Translations under genes and position numbers: made by a program
Notes under the pieces: model-generated
Databases searched by the model: none
Told to the model about the DNA's origin: nothing
The model's input: the letters and a program-made list of their open reading frames with translations, nothing else
Shown here: one piece after another, positions 18,724-27,647 of the stretch
Layout of the letters: every line of letters begins with the position of its first letter
How positions within the stretch are numbered: position 1 is the stretch's first letter
Assembly (NCBI GenBank): GCA_903887845.1
Contig: CAISRC010000070.1
Span: 1-64,000, forward strand
Direction of reading: 5' to 3'
DNA: 64,000 nt
From: an uncultured Chlorobiaceae bacterium
Lineage (GTDB): Bacteria; Bacteroidota; Chlorobiia; Chlorobiales; Chlorobiaceae

Positions 18724-18966
18724 ATGAGTGGTGGTGGCGTTTTTACCGATATCCTGGCTGCAGCCGGACGTATTTTTGAAGTCATGGTTGAAGGGCATTG
18801 GGAGACTGTAGGTATGTTGTTTGATTCTTTGGGCAAAGGCACAATGAGAATCAATCGCAATGCTTATGGCAGCATGGGCGGAGGCACAAGCCTTCGTGGT
18901 TCATCACCTGAAGTTTCAGGTTATGCTGTTCCTACAAAAGCTGTTGAATCCAAGTTCGCCGAGTAA
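18724..18966 (+). CDS. csmA: Chlorosome baseplate protein CsmA precursor
   Basis: An 80-residue precursor of the bacteriochlorophyll a-binding protein that forms the paracrystalline chlorosome baseplate and passes energy to the FMO protein. The N-terminal amphipathic region [20 protein letters not shown] leads to the BChl a ligand His25 in VEGHWETVG. It is followed by [23 protein letters not shown]. From family knowledge, about 20 C-terminal residues (region [19 protein letters not shown]) are removed on maturation, leaving 59. It is preceded by csmC and a strong ribosome-binding site and followed by a strong terminator. Confidence 0.98.
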   Translation: MSGGGVFTDILAAAGRIFEVMVEGHWETVGMLFDSLGKGTMRINRNAYGSMGGGTSLRGSSPEVSGYAVPTKAVESKFAE

Positions 18967-18990
18967 GCATATCTGTTATGCTCTTTGCAC

Positions 18991-19030
18991 AGGCAGTGAA
19001 AAGCTCAAAACTTTCACTGCCTTTTTTATT
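18991..19030 (+). terminator. Rho-independent terminator after csmA
   Basis: An 11-bp stem AGGCAGTGAAA paired with TTTCACTGCCT, with a 10-base loop, is followed by TTTTTATTTT. It lies 25 bp past the csmA stop and should end the csmCA transcript before the 508-codon gene. Confidence 0.93.
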
Positions 19031-19141
19031 TTCCCAAAAAGCCGACCTCTCTCGATTGATTGAGTAATTTCTGTTTATTATAAAATTTTCATAAATTTGA
19101 TTTCAATCGGCTTGTAAGTATTAAGTGAATGGGTATGGGTA

Positions 19142-20668
19142 ATGGCTAATGTGTCTGTGTACGTTTCGGGTCAAACCGAACAGAGTGATGTAACTGAGTT
19201 TTTTCAGAAAGGCCTCATGAGCGCCGGTGAAAATCCCATTGCATTTTTTGAAGGTGTTTTTTATGAATCACATCAGGAGCGAGTCGGTAATATTGCCTTT
19301 CAGGATTATCTGATCTATTCCGACAAGGCTGTTTACCTCTGGGCAAGAGGTTTGAACAAGGATTACCTTGACAGGTTTAATCTTGGATCTGTTTCTGTTA
19401 ACAGCCGGAATAAAGATCATGATTTTGCGACGCTTAATCTTAAGATTCGTCGCGAGGGGAAGGAGCCGGTCTATGTTATCTTTGATATGGTTGAACTTCG
19501 GGAGGCAGACTTGATGATCAGACTTCATACTCTCATAGAGTCTATCATAGAAGAGCGTCTTGGCCTTAATTACAGAAAAAATCTTCCTGATGAGGTCTCT
19601 GCACATATTTTGCAGGGCGCCAGGGGGGTTTGTGTGCCCCAGGCAATTTCTTTCCGATTTGAAGCTCCTGATCCGGTTCAGCAGGAAAGCCATATAGGTT
19701 ATGGCCAGGATTTGTTGGAGCAGTATAAAGCAAGTCTTGGTTATGCACCTGATGAGCGCTCACCCCAACAGGCAGGAGAGCATAAACACGAAGGGTTTTC
19801 TCCAGCGGATGCTATCAAGGGAATTGAAAATATGCTTCCCACAGATCCGGCAACATTGAAAAGAATTGCTGGTTCAATAAAGGAGCTGATCGGAGATGCT
19901 CCGTTCAAGATTCGTGATCAGGTCAAGAGTGACCTTCAGCATGTTCCAGGCATGCTCACTGCCCTCAATGAACTGCTGAACAGCATAGCAGATAATCCTC
20001 AGGCTGAGCGCTTTGTCATAAATATTGTTAAAACTGCTGTCAGAAATGACGGGATGATCGGATCGGTTGGAAAGCTGTTACGGCTTTCTTCCAATTTTGG
20101 TGAGACTTCGAAGAGAAGGACGCAAAGGCCTTCTCCAAAAACGGATCATGCAGAAACAAATGATGACTTCCATCAAGGCAGGCGTCGCAATGCAGATGAT
20201 GCAGATGACGCTTTTCCCAAAAGAAAGAGTGTTCACATAACAAGCGATGATGAGATGACCTTGAATGCTGATTGTTTCGGTAGCAATGATGCAAGGAATG
20301 ACAAAGATAAGAGTGCAGTGGTCTCCGCAGAGAGAAAACAGAAAGAAGATGACTTTGAAGGAGTGCCGACACGTAAAAATATTACCATCAAATCTCTTGA
20401 CGAAAACATACCATCAATTGTGAAAAACATGATGAGTATGGATGATATTTCTGCAAAACCAGTAGGTACCGGCATACCTGGTGCTGCTGAAAGTGGTTCA
20501 AGAAAAAAAATCATGATCAGATCGGATTCGGAAACAGGCAATGTTCAGTCGCCTGACAAGAATATTTCAGCAGTACATGCTGGTGAGGATGCGTCGGACA
20601 CCAAAAACTTTGACGCAAGCCAGCTTACTGGCAATGAACACGATAACGAAGGAGCAACTCCTCCATAA
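19142..20668 (+). CDS. Uncharacterised 508-aa protein of the chlorosome locus with three C-terminal RK-I-I-S-DE motifs
   Basis: Not recognised as a characterised family. Residues 1-145 look like a compact domain of beta strands plus a helix (IAFQDYLIYSDKAVYLWARG, FATLNLKIR, PVYVIFDMVE) and could be PH-like. Residues about 220-315 are helical. Residues 320-508 are charged, low in hydrophobics and probably disordered. This tail contains three copies of a short motif: PKRKSVHITSDDE (about 359), PTRKNITIKSLDE (about 409) and GSRKKIMIRSDSE (about 452). There is no signal peptide or membrane helix, so it is cytoplasmic. It lies between the csmA terminator and the second ArsA gene (48-bp gap), suggesting a shared function with that ATPase. 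Confidence 0.72.
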   Translation: MANVSVYVSGQTEQSDVTEFFQKGLMSAGENPIAFFEGVFYESHQERVGNIAFQDYLIYSDKAVYLWARGLNKDYLDRFNLGSVSVNSRNKDHDFATLNLKIRREGKEPVYVIFDMVELREADLMIRLHTLIESIIEERLGLNYRKNLPDEVSAHILQGARGVCVPQAISFRFEAPDPVQQESHIGYGQDLLEQYKASLGYAPDERSPQQAGEHKHEGFSPADAIKGIENMLPTDPATLKRIAGSIKELIGDAPFKIRDQVKSDLQHVPGMLTALNELLNSIADNPQAERFVINIVKTAVRNDGMIGSVGKLLRLSSNFGETSKRRTQRPSPKTDHAETNDDFHQGRRRNADDADDAFPKRKSVHITSDDEMTLNADCFGSNDARNDKDKSAVVSAERKQKEDDFEGVPTRKNITIKSLDENIPSIVKNMMSMDDISAKPVGTGIPGAAESGSRKKIMIRSDSETGNVQSPDKNISAVHAGEDASDTKNFDASQLTGNEHDNEGATPP

Positions 20669-20716
20669 AAAAGATTTCAGTCAAGATCAAGTTTACTCAA
20701 TAGTTTTATTATCAAC

Positions 20717-21871
20717 ATGAGAATTATTCTTTACCTGGGTAAAGGAGGGGTAGGCAAAACTACCGTTTCAGCTTCATCTGCAACCGCAATTGCCCGACGA
20801 GGACAAAGGGTTTTGATTATGAGTACTGATGTAGCTCACAGTCTTGCCGATGCGTTGAATGCTGAGCTCTCTTCTACACCTGTTGAGGTTGAAAAAAATC
20901 TTTTTGCTATGGAGGTGAATGTTCTTGCAGAAATCAGGGAAAACTGGACTGAACTCTACTCCTATTTTTCATCGATTTTAATGCATGACGGTGCTAATGA
21001 AGTTGTTGCTGAAGAGCTTGCCATTATGCCTGGTATGGAGGAGATGATCAGTCTTCGTTATATCTGGAAAGCCGCCAAGTCAGGTAATTATGATGTCGTC
21101 GTTGTTGATGCAGCTCCAACCGGGGAGACCATGCGTTTGCTTGGTATGCCTGAATCTTATGGCTGGTATGCTGATAAAATTGGCGGCTGGCATTCAAAAG
21201 CTATTGGTTTTGCAGCTCCTCTCCTGAGCAAGTTCATGCCTAAGAAAAACATCTTCAAGCTTATGCCTGAAGTGAATGCGCACATGAAGGAACTCCACGC
21301 CATGCTTCAGGATAAAGCCATAACAACGTTTCGGGTTGTTCTTAATCCTGAAAATATGGTTATCAAGGAAGCGTTACGGGTACAGACCTATCTCAATCTT
21401 TTCGGTTATAAGCTTGATGCTGCTGTGGTCAACAAGATTCTTCCTTCAAGCTCCTCCGACAGCTATCTGCAGAGTCTTATAGATATTCAGAGCAAGTATC
21501 TCAAAGTGATTGAAAACTGTTTTTATCCTGTCCCTATTTTCAGAGTCAAACAGTCTACAGCAGAAATTATCAATACCGACAGACTTTACGAGTTGAGTAA
21601 AGAAATGTTTGGCGACAAAAATCCTGCTGATATTCTTTACAGTAGTGACAAAACCCAGATGCTGGAGAAAATTAACGGGAAATATGTTTTGAGCCTTTAC
21701 CTGCCGAATGTTGAGGTGAAAAAGCTCAATGTGAATATCAAAGGCGATGAACTGCTGGTAGATATCAATAACTTCCGCAAAAGCATTATTCTTCCCAATG
21801 TGCTGGTCGGCAGAAAAACGGAAGGCGCTGATTTTATAGAAGGTAATCTTAATATTACTTTTGCCAACTGA
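20717..21871 (+). CDS. ArsA/Get3-type ATPase with C-terminal Hsp20-like domain (copy 2)
   Basis: A 384-residue paralogue of the ATPase upstream of csmC. The P-loop is [16 protein letters not shown], then [33 protein letters not shown] and a C-terminal beta-rich Hsp20-like domain ([22 protein letters not shown]). In switch I, AHSLAD retains the family pattern, but DVAHS replaces DPAHS. Like copy 1 it has one ATPase module, as in Get3. It probably forms an operon with the 508-aa gene. A chaperone or targeting role for chlorosome proteins is inferred. Homodimer versus heterodimer with copy 1 is open. Confidence 0.87.
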   Translation: MRIILYLGKGGVGKTTVSASSATAIARRGQRVLIMSTDVAHSLADALNAELSSTPVEVEKNLFAMEVNVLAEIRENWTELYSYFSSILMHDGANEVVAEELAIMPGMEEMISLRYIWKAAKSGNYDVVVVDAAPTGETMRLLGMPESYGWYADKIGGWHSKAIGFAAPLLSKFMPKKNIFKLMPEVNAHMKELHAMLQDKAITTFRVVLNPENMVIKEALRVQTYLNLFGYKLDAAVVNKILPSSSSDSYLQSLIDIQSKYLKVIENCFYPVPIFRVKQSTAEIINTDRLYELSKEMFGDKNPADILYSSDKTQMLEKINGKYVLSLYLPNVEVKKLNVNIKGDELLVDINNFRKSIILPNVLVGRKTEGADFIEGNLNITFAN

Positions 21872-21881
21872 GAGAACTCAA

Positions 21882-22454
21882 TCAGCTTGTTGTACGATTC
21901 GGTAAGCTTGTAGAGGCGGACTCCTGTAGCGGGAAGTCCGTCTTTTTTTTTATCTCTACGCTTTCTTTTATCCTTACCGGAACTGAGCGGTCAGGACAGC
22001 ATTTGAGGAGCTGCAGAATGGTTTGCTGTATGACGGGATGCACAGGATTGGCAATGTCGAGCATAGGGATAAGGACAAATTTTCGGCGATGAAGCTCTGA
22101 ATGGGGTATTGAGAGTGTTTCGGAGTGGATGCATGTGCTGTCATAAAGCAGAATGTCGAGGTCGATCACCCTTGGGCTCCAACGAGAATAGGTGTCCGGG
22201 CGTCCGAGCTCCTGTTCAATAGTTTTGCACCGTACACGAAGCTCTTCCGGTGAAAATGAGGTCTCAAGCAGGATAACACCGTTATAAAACCGATGTTGTT
22301 CAGTATCGCCGATTGGTTCAGTCATGTAAATTGATGATACCGCACATACTGATGTCTCGTGAAGAAGGTTAAGCCGGCTTACAGCTTCCTGAAGGTGGCA
22401 GAGGCGGTTCCCGATATTGGAGCCTATCCCGATAAATACCTTATGAGCCTGCAT
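21882..22454 (-). CDS. folK: 2-amino-4-hydroxy-6-hydroxymethyldihydropteridine pyrophosphokinase (HPPK)
   Basis: Transfers pyrophosphate from ATP to 6-hydroxymethyl-7,8-dihydropterin in folate synthesis. I start at the ATG at 22454 (MQAHKVFIGIGSNIGNRLCH), because the fold begins there and it lies 4 bases past the folB stop; the frame extends 27 codons further upstream into folB. Motifs: SSIYMTEPIG, FYNGVILLET, ELGRPDTYSRWSPRVIDLDILLYD with the catalytic Asp residues, and the LHRRKFVLIPMLDI block. A 30-residue polar C-terminal tail beyond the family domain is read through the arsA2 terminator on the opposite strand. Confidence 0.93.
   Translation of the reverse strand: MQAHKVFIGIGSNIGNRLCHLQEAVSRLNLLHETSVCAVSSIYMTEPIGDTEQHRFYNGVILLETSFSPEELRVRCKTIEQELGRPDTYSRWSPRVIDLDILLYDSTCIHSETLSIPHSELHRRKFVLIPMLDIANPVHPVIQQTILQLLKCCPDRSVPVRIKESVEIKKKTDFPLQESASTSLPNRTTS
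21914..21951 (+). terminator. Terminator of arsA2, embedded in the 3' end of folK
   Basis: A 9-bp stem AGGCGGACT paired with AGTCCGTCT (one G-T pair), with a 12-base loop, is followed by eight Ts. It ends transcription from the plus-strand arsA2 whose stop is about 40 bp upstream. The same bases encode the last residues of the convergent FolK, where the T run reads as consecutive lysine codons. Confidence 0.85.
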
Positions 22455-22458
22455 GATT

Positions 22459-22836
22459 TCAGTGAGGGGCGGTGGAGTACTCGGCCTCTGCATAATCGCA
22501 GATACCGTCAACGGGAGGATTGCGCTTACGAACATTTATGGCAACGTTGTCGAGAACCGAAAAGTCTCTGAGAAGGTCTTGGGCGATCTCATAGGCTACA
22601 GCTTCAATGAGAAAGTATTTTTTCAGGGTTAGTGCCTCCTTTATTTTTCTGTACACTGTACCGTAATCCACGGTTTTCGTGATGTCATCGTTGATTGCTG
22701 CATCAGTGAAGTCGAAAGAGAGTTCAACATCGACTTCATATTTGGCACCCACGGTATGCTCTTCCTTTCGCACTCCGTGGTGGGCATAAAAAACCATGTT
22801 CACGAGCCTTACGCATGATTTAGTTTGCCGTTTCAT
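22459..22836 (-). CDS. folB: Dihydroneopterin aldolase
   Basis: A 125-residue enzyme that cleaves 7,8-dihydroneopterin to the FolK substrate and glycolaldehyde. The N-terminal pattern [31 protein letters not shown] is diagnostic, with the [15 protein letters not shown] and [15 protein letters not shown] (catalytic-region Glu) segments and the C-terminal [18 protein letters not shown]. Its ATG shares a base with the stop of the upstream YopX-like gene (TAATG) and folK starts 4 bp after its stop, so the three are probably translationally coupled. Confidence 0.94.
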   Translation of the reverse strand: MKRQTKSCVRLVNMVFYAHHGVRKEEHTVGAKYEVDVELSFDFTDAAINDDITKTVDYGTVYRKIKEALTLKKYFLIEAVAYEIAQDLLRDFSVLDNVAINVRKRNPPVDGICDYAEAEYSTAPH

Positions 22837-23171
22837 TATGACTTGGCTCTTTTTTCGTATTTATTGCCGATAACCTTACACTCAGGCAAGCAATACCAAA
22901 GGAGCATGTCGGCGTTGCCCTCATTCAAAACTTTAAAACTTCCAGCTTCAAAGACAACCTCAACGGTAAAGTTCGCCCACTGTAAAAGATCTCCCTCAAA
23001 AATTTCATGTCCATCCTTGTCGTGCAGTCCGGTAAACTGAAGCCATTCTGAACGTTGCCTGAAATTAAGAAAATCGACGTCTCGGGTATTTACTGTAGAG
23101 AAGCGCCAAATATTTTGCAGTGAGGCAACATCCTGAAACAATGCCTTAAATTTGATGTTATTGATATCCAT
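22836..23171 (-). CDS. YopX-like small protein
   Basis: About 111 residues from the ATG at 23171 ([14 protein letters not shown]), the first start that gives a normal N-terminus; 29 upstream codons look like noise. The core [23 protein letters not shown] and the ending KVIGNKYEK match the YopX family, best known from phages and mobile elements, whose function is not known. Here it heads a folate operon with a one-base overlap to folB, which is an unusual place for it. It may be a domesticated gene. Confidence 0.7.
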   Translation of the reverse strand: MDINNIKFKALFQDVASLQNIWRFSTVNTRDVDFLNFRQRSEWLQFTGLHDKDGHEIFEGDLLQWANFTVEVVFEAGSFKVLNEGNADMLLWYCLPECKVIGNKYEKRAKS

Positions 23172-23436
23172 ATGTTCATAACTATAAAAAAGCCTCGAAA
23201 CCGGGCAGCGCTTCGAGATTATTTTATAAATTGATAACCTGCCCTCTATCCCTGTCAAGAATACTAATAATATAACAATTCTCTACCTCGTTCTACAATG
23301 AGGCATAAAATCACACTCTGATGGAAAGTCGAGGGCACTTGCATGACTGGTGGCCTTAAGACTCCAAAAAGAGTATAAAATTCACTACCTTTATTGCATT
23401 GTGCTTATTTTGCAACGTATAAAGAATGAAGCAATT

Positions 23437-24315
23437 ATGAATAACAGTACACGTCACGATTTTTACGAGGGGTGCCGTGCAAGGGCTATTATGCTTGCCC
23501 TTGAAGAAGATCGTTATACTGGTGATGTTACCACTTTGGCCACGATTAGCCCCCTTCAGGAGGGCGGCGCGGTTATGAGAGCCAAAGCTAACGGCGTTTT
23601 GGCGGGTCTTGATGTTGTTATGCAGGTTTTTGCGGCCTGTGATCCGGGGCTTTCTGTCCAACTTTATCGCAAGGATGGGGAAGCTGTGCTCTGCGGTGAA
23701 ATGATACTTGAAGCAACTGGCAAGCTGGCTCCTCTTCTTGTCGGAGAACGCACCGCCCTTAATTTTATGCAGCGTATGTCAGGGATAGCCACCAGAACGA
23801 GGGAATATGTTGATAAGGTGAGCCATACAGGGGTGAAAATTCTTGATACTCGGAAAACAGCCCCGGGGTTGCGCTATTTTGACAAAGAGGCTGTCAAAAT
23901 TGGAGGCGGGCAGAATCACCGTTTTGGTCTGTTCGATTTGATCCTTATCAAGGACAACCATATTGATGCTTCCGGTGGCGTGGCTTCGGCTATTCGTCGT
24001 GCACAGATATACCGTGAGAAGCAACAACTTGATGTGAAGATAGAAACCGAGGTTCGTTCCATGGATGAGTTAAGTAAAGCGCTGGTCTGTTTACCGGATA
24101 TTATTCTGCTTGATAACTTTACCCCTGATCTGATGAAAGAGGCAGTCGATTATGTTAAAACCGCTTGCAGTACTGTTCTTCTTGAAGCATCAGGTAATAT
24201 AGGGATGCACAATGTGGTTGATGTGGCTGAAACCGGCGTTGATTTTATTTCTATCGGTGAACTGACGCACAGTGTCAAGGCCCTTGATCTTTCAATGACA
24301 ATCAGGCTTGTCTAA
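23437..24315 (+). CDS. nadC: Nicotinate-nucleotide pyrophosphorylase (quinolinate phosphoribosyltransferase)
   Basis: About 292 residues; converts quinolinate and PRPP to nicotinate mononucleotide and CO2 in NAD synthesis. The ATG at 23437 (MNNSTRHDFYEGCRARAIMLALEEDRYTGDVTT) is chosen over a 29-codon upstream extension. Diagnostic parts: GERTALNFMQRMSGIATRTREYVD, ILDTRKTAPGLRYFDKEAVKIGGGQNHRFGL, LIKDNHID, the KIETEVRS and DIILLDNF strands, and LEASGNIGMHNV. It is followed 12 bp later by acpS. Confidence 0.95.
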   Translation: MNNSTRHDFYEGCRARAIMLALEEDRYTGDVTTLATISPLQEGGAVMRAKANGVLAGLDVVMQVFAACDPGLSVQLYRKDGEAVLCGEMILEATGKLAPLLVGERTALNFMQRMSGIATRTREYVDKVSHTGVKILDTRKTAPGLRYFDKEAVKIGGGQNHRFGLFDLILIKDNHIDASGGVASAIRRAQIYREKQQLDVKIETEVRSMDELSKALVCLPDIILLDNFTPDLMKEAVDYVKTACSTVLLEASGNIGMHNVVDVAETGVDFISIGELTHSVKALDLSMTIRLV

Positions 24316-24327
24316 AGAGGCGGGAAT

Positions 24328-24690
24328 ATGGAGGTTGGCATAGACATTGTTGATCTTGATCGGATTGAAACTTTATACAGTCGCTATGGCATGAAGTTTC
24401 TCCAGCGGTTTCTTTCTGAAGAAGAGATTGCTCTTTGTTTACAGAAACCTCAGGTTATTGCCAGTATTGCCGGTCGCTTCGCCGCCAAGGAGGCCGTAGT
24501 CAAAGCTCTTGGAACAGGGTTTTCCGGAGGGGTTCACTGGAAGAGTTTTGAGATACTCAATAATAAACAGGGTAGGCCTTATGTGCGGCCAGCTTATGCG
24601 CAATGCATTCCTGCAGGTTGTTCGATTAAGGTTTCGATTGCCCACGACCGTCATGCTGCGGTTGCTACGGCACTGATTGAAGGGCTATAA
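24328..24690 (+). CDS. acpS: Holo-[acyl-carrier-protein] synthase
   Basis: A 120-residue enzyme that moves 4'-phosphopantetheine from CoA to a serine of acyl carrier protein. The opening MEVGIDIVDLDRIETLYSRYG holds the Mg-binding Asp, and the second metal-binding motif is GRFAAKEAVVKALGTGF. The ending VSIAHDRHAAVATALIE is typical. Length is normal. It lies 12 bp after nadC with a purine-rich GAGGCGGG leader, so the two form an operon ending at the hairpin downstream. Confidence 0.95.
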   Translation: MEVGIDIVDLDRIETLYSRYGMKFLQRFLSEEEIALCLQKPQVIASIAGRFAAKEAVVKALGTGFSGGVHWKSFEILNNKQGRPYVRPAYAQCIPAGCSIKVSIAHDRHAAVATALIEGL

Positions 24691-24704
24691 AGGGTTATAA
24701 AACA

Positions 24705-24737
24705 ATAAGCAGAAGTCCCTTTAAAACTTCTGCTTAT
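24705..24737. terminator. Bidirectional terminator between acpS and tig
   Basis: A 12-bp perfect stem ATAAGCAGAAGT/ACTTCTGCTTAT with a 9-base loop lies in the 71-bp gap between the convergent acpS and tig genes. The minus-strand side continues into a T-rich stretch (TTGTTTTATAA), so it suits tig best and may also stop acpS transcripts. Confidence 0.75.
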
Positions 24738-24761
24738 GTTGCTCTCTGAATGTTCGAAAAA

Positions 24762-26045
24762 TCAGCTTTTATGAACAGGAAGAGGCTTTTCTTCCTCGGT
24801 GATCGTTACCTTCGATTTAATAATATCGTAGATCTTCTCTTTGAGGATGGTATCTGTAATGTAATCCCTGAATTCGGCTGACATATAGGTGTTCAGGAGA
24901 TCTTCGACAGTCATGGATTCATTTTTCCCTGCCTCTTTTTCCGCGAAAGCCTTGATGTCGTCGTCAGATACTTCCAGCTTGTTGAGCTCGGCTATTTTCT
25001 GGCTGATAAGAAGCCATTGTGCGTGTTTTTCAGCATTTGGCCTCATTGCTACATGAAACTGTTTTTCGTCCAGCTCTTTTGGGAAGCTGCCGCCTATCTG
25101 GCGTTTGGCATTTTCAACGAGCATGTTCGAGAAAGATTCAATCATGGACTTTGGAGCAGGTACAGGATTTTCTTCAATCAGTTTTGCCGAGATGGACTCG
25201 ATGAACTCTTCTTCAGACTTCATTATAAAGTGCTGTTCGAGCTGGATTCGGACGTCTGCGGTGAAATCTCCAACTGATTCAAACCGTTGTCCAGTAATCT
25301 CTTTGACCAGCTCGTCGGTAAGTTCGGGAAGTTCAAGTCGTTTTACCTCACTGATGGTAACACGGAAGCGGGAGATTTCTGCATCAGCGTCTTGCTGTTC
25401 GTTTTCAACGTCAACAACTTCCCCTGCTTTTTTCCCTGTCAAAGCTTTGCGGAAAGGGTTTTCTTCAGGAAGATACTCCAGGGTAAAGTGATGGTTTTCA
25501 GTCTTTTGATCCCCTTCAGGTTCTCCTGCCTCGTTAAGTCTGACGACATCACCGATAACAGTGTCGCTTGCTGATGCAGCTTCATCAATACTGATCAACG
25601 TTCCGTGACTTTTAAGAACAAGTTTTATTTCGCGGTCGACATCCTCATCAGTAATGGTATAATGGGCTTTGGTAAAAGTATAATCGCTGAAATCCTTGAG
25701 TTCGAATTCGGGATGAATTTCGTAGGAGAGCTGGATTGTCAGTTGATCTGGCGTAAAGGAGAAATCGATAATCTGTGCGCGGCTTGCCGGCTTAATGTTT
25801 TCGGCTTCAGCAATCTCACCAAAATATTTTGATGCCATTTTTTCAGCTACGGTCGTCTCAATAGATGGTCCTGCCAGTTTTTTAATCAGGCTTTCAGGGG
25901 CGTGCCCTTTTCTGAACCCCTTGATTTGTACGCTCCTCTTGGCTTCTTCCAGTTCCAGTTTATATTCGGCACCAAACTCTTCAGGGGAAAGAATAATTTC
26001 CAATACCTGTTCGGTTTCGCTGACGTTCTTGATATTCTTTTGCAA
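24762..26045 (-). CDS. tig: Trigger factor (ribosome-associated chaperone and prolyl isomerase)
   Basis: A 427-residue chaperone that binds near the ribosomal exit tunnel. The N-terminal ribosome-binding signature is present as [20 protein letters not shown] PPIase-like middle domain follows ([42 protein letters not shown]), then the helical C-terminal substrate cradle. The FKBP core is diverged from the enterobacterial form, as is usual in Bacteroidota/Chlorobiota relatives. Single gene with its own hairpin downstream. Confidence 0.93.
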   Translation of the reverse strand: MQKNIKNVSETEQVLEIILSPEEFGAEYKLELEEAKRSVQIKGFRKGHAPESLIKKLAGPSIETTVAEKMASKYFGEIAEAENIKPASRAQIIDFSFTPDQLTIQLSYEIHPEFELKDFSDYTFTKAHYTITDEDVDREIKLVLKSHGTLISIDEAASASDTVIGDVVRLNEAGEPEGDQKTENHHFTLEYLPEENPFRKALTGKKAGEVVDVENEQQDADAEISRFRVTISEVKRLELPELTDELVKEITGQRFESVGDFTADVRIQLEQHFIMKSEEEFIESISAKLIEENPVPAPKSMIESFSNMLVENAKRQIGGSFPKELDEKQFHVAMRPNAEKHAQWLLISQKIAELNKLEVSDDDIKAFAEKEAGKNESMTVEDLLNTYMSAEFRDYITDTILKEKIYDIIKSKVTITEEEKPLPVHKS

Positions 26046-26138
26046 GGCTCTTTTGGTTAATGAGTCATTGAGAAAAATTAAAAGTAAACAAGGTACGAAT
26101 TATTCCTGTTTTTTTAAAATAGCGCTTGGTCTTGAGTT

Positions 26139-27410
26139 TCATCGTCCTGGTTTATAGACCAGCGTTGCATAAGGCGCATCATGCAGCATTCTTATAGCAG
26201 CTTCGGTGATATCTTCAACCGTGACCGCTGCGATAGCGGCTGTTTTTTCCGCAGGTTCGATGTACCGTCCGAAGTAGGAAAGATCGGAAGCGGTCTGTGA
26301 CATTCTGCGTGTCATTTTTTCCATTCCCATAATATGGTACCCGAGCAGTTTTTTTTTCGCGGCCTGCACCTCTTCCGGGTCAGGATTTTTCAGCGCATCG
26401 CTCTGGAGCAGCTCCCTGATGAGTTCCAGGGTGACCTTTGTTTTGTTGCTGTCGGTACCCGCATAAATATTAATTGCGGTCAGATCGTCAAAAAAGGTGA
26501 CTGAAGAATAGACGTTGTAAGCCAATCCCCTTTTCTCCCGAAGTTCCAGATTAAGGATAGAACTCATGCCGTTACCGAGCATGGAGTTGAGCACCATCAA
26601 GCTGTAATAGAGTGGATCATGCCGTGTTATAGCTGTTCCGAGTACAATCTGCGCCTGACAGACCCTTTTTTTTAGCGAGAGTGTAAAGGGTGTGTAATGT
26701 TCAGCAAGGAATGGCTGGCGAACATATTCGTTGCCGGGCGATTCTCCAAGCGCTCCGAGAAAACGTTCGCTTAACCGCATGATTTCGTCGTGACAAACCT
26801 GACCGGTAGCGGTGAGCAACATTTTTTTCGGTATATAATGCTGGCGCATGAAGCTTTTCAGATCATCATCAGTAAAGGCTTCAACGCTCTCTTCTGTCCC
26901 GAGGATCGGTTTACCAAGCGGGTGGGTTGGAAACGAGCGCAGGTCGAACTCCTCAAAAACAAGCTCTTCAGGGGTGTCATTAACACTGCTGATCTCCTCA
27001 ATAACAACCTCTTTTTCCTTATCGATCTCTTCAGGGGGAAAAATCGGGTCACAGACAAGATCAGAGAGCAAGTCAAAAGAGGGCTCAAGGTGTTCTGCCA
27101 GACAGCGCAGATAAATACAGGTGTGTTCCTTGGTTGTGTAGGCATCAAGGTAACCACCGTTTTTTTCAATATTTCTGGCAATGTCAATGTAGGTGCGCCG
27201 CCGGGTTCCTTTAAAAAGTGCGTGCTCAATGAAATGAGCGAGTCCCTGACTTTTTTCAGGATCATCGCGTGAACCAGCATCAATCTGGATGCCGAGGGTA
27301 ATGCTTTGTACATAAGGAACGGTATCAGTGACGATTCTCAACCCGTTCACCAGAACATCCTGATGAACTGAAAAGGGTACTGCCAGCGGCTGCGAATTAA
27401 CTGTCGTCAT
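26139..27410 (-). CDS. M16-family zinc metallopeptidase
   Basis: A 423-residue insulinase-like peptidase. The inverted zinc motif HxxEH is present in GLAHFIEHALFKGT (about residues 60-64), with the distal zinc-ligand region EKEVVIEEISSVNDTPEE. Two homologous halves are present; the second (LSLKKRVCQAQIVLGTAITR, LREKRGLAYNVYSSV) is the inactive substrate-clamping lobe. One-chain members of about 420 residues act as dimers of this type and degrade peptides, like mitochondrial processing peptidase relatives. No signal peptide, so cytoplasmic. It lies 93 bp upstream of tig on the same strand. Confidence 0.9.
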   Translation of the reverse strand: MTTVNSQPLAVPFSVHQDVLVNGLRIVTDTVPYVQSITLGIQIDAGSRDDPEKSQGLAHFIEHALFKGTRRRTYIDIARNIEKNGGYLDAYTTKEHTCIYLRCLAEHLEPSFDLLSDLVCDPIFPPEEIDKEKEVVIEEISSVNDTPEELVFEEFDLRSFPTHPLGKPILGTEESVEAFTDDDLKSFMRQHYIPKKMLLTATGQVCHDEIMRLSERFLGALGESPGNEYVRQPFLAEHYTPFTLSLKKRVCQAQIVLGTAITRHDPLYYSLMVLNSMLGNGMSSILNLELREKRGLAYNVYSSVTFFDDLTAINIYAGTDSNKTKVTLELIRELLQSDALKNPDPEEVQAAKKKLLGYHIMGMEKMTRRMSQTASDLSYFGRYIEPAEKTAAIAAVTVEDITEAAIRMLHDAPYATLVYKPGR

Positions 27411-27647
27411 GACGGAAATAATTTTCTGAAGCTTGTGACCGGAATTGAGTGCAATGTAGTTTTAATTCTTATTTTTACGAACAGTGAAGCTCTGCCCTCA
27501 TTTATACATTACATTACTGAACTATTTCTTTTGGATTCAGGCGAAAAAATAACGTATTATCACTTAAGGAAAGACAGGCAGTTGTTCACAAAGGTTTCAC
27601 GAGGTAACGTGTCGGGAAAACGATAAGGCGGAAATATTCAGCGTTTA

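Noticed and set aside
22455-22535. 27-codon N-terminal extension of FolK
   Set aside because: It lies within folB, has no family similarity, and the HPPK fold begins at the internal ATG.
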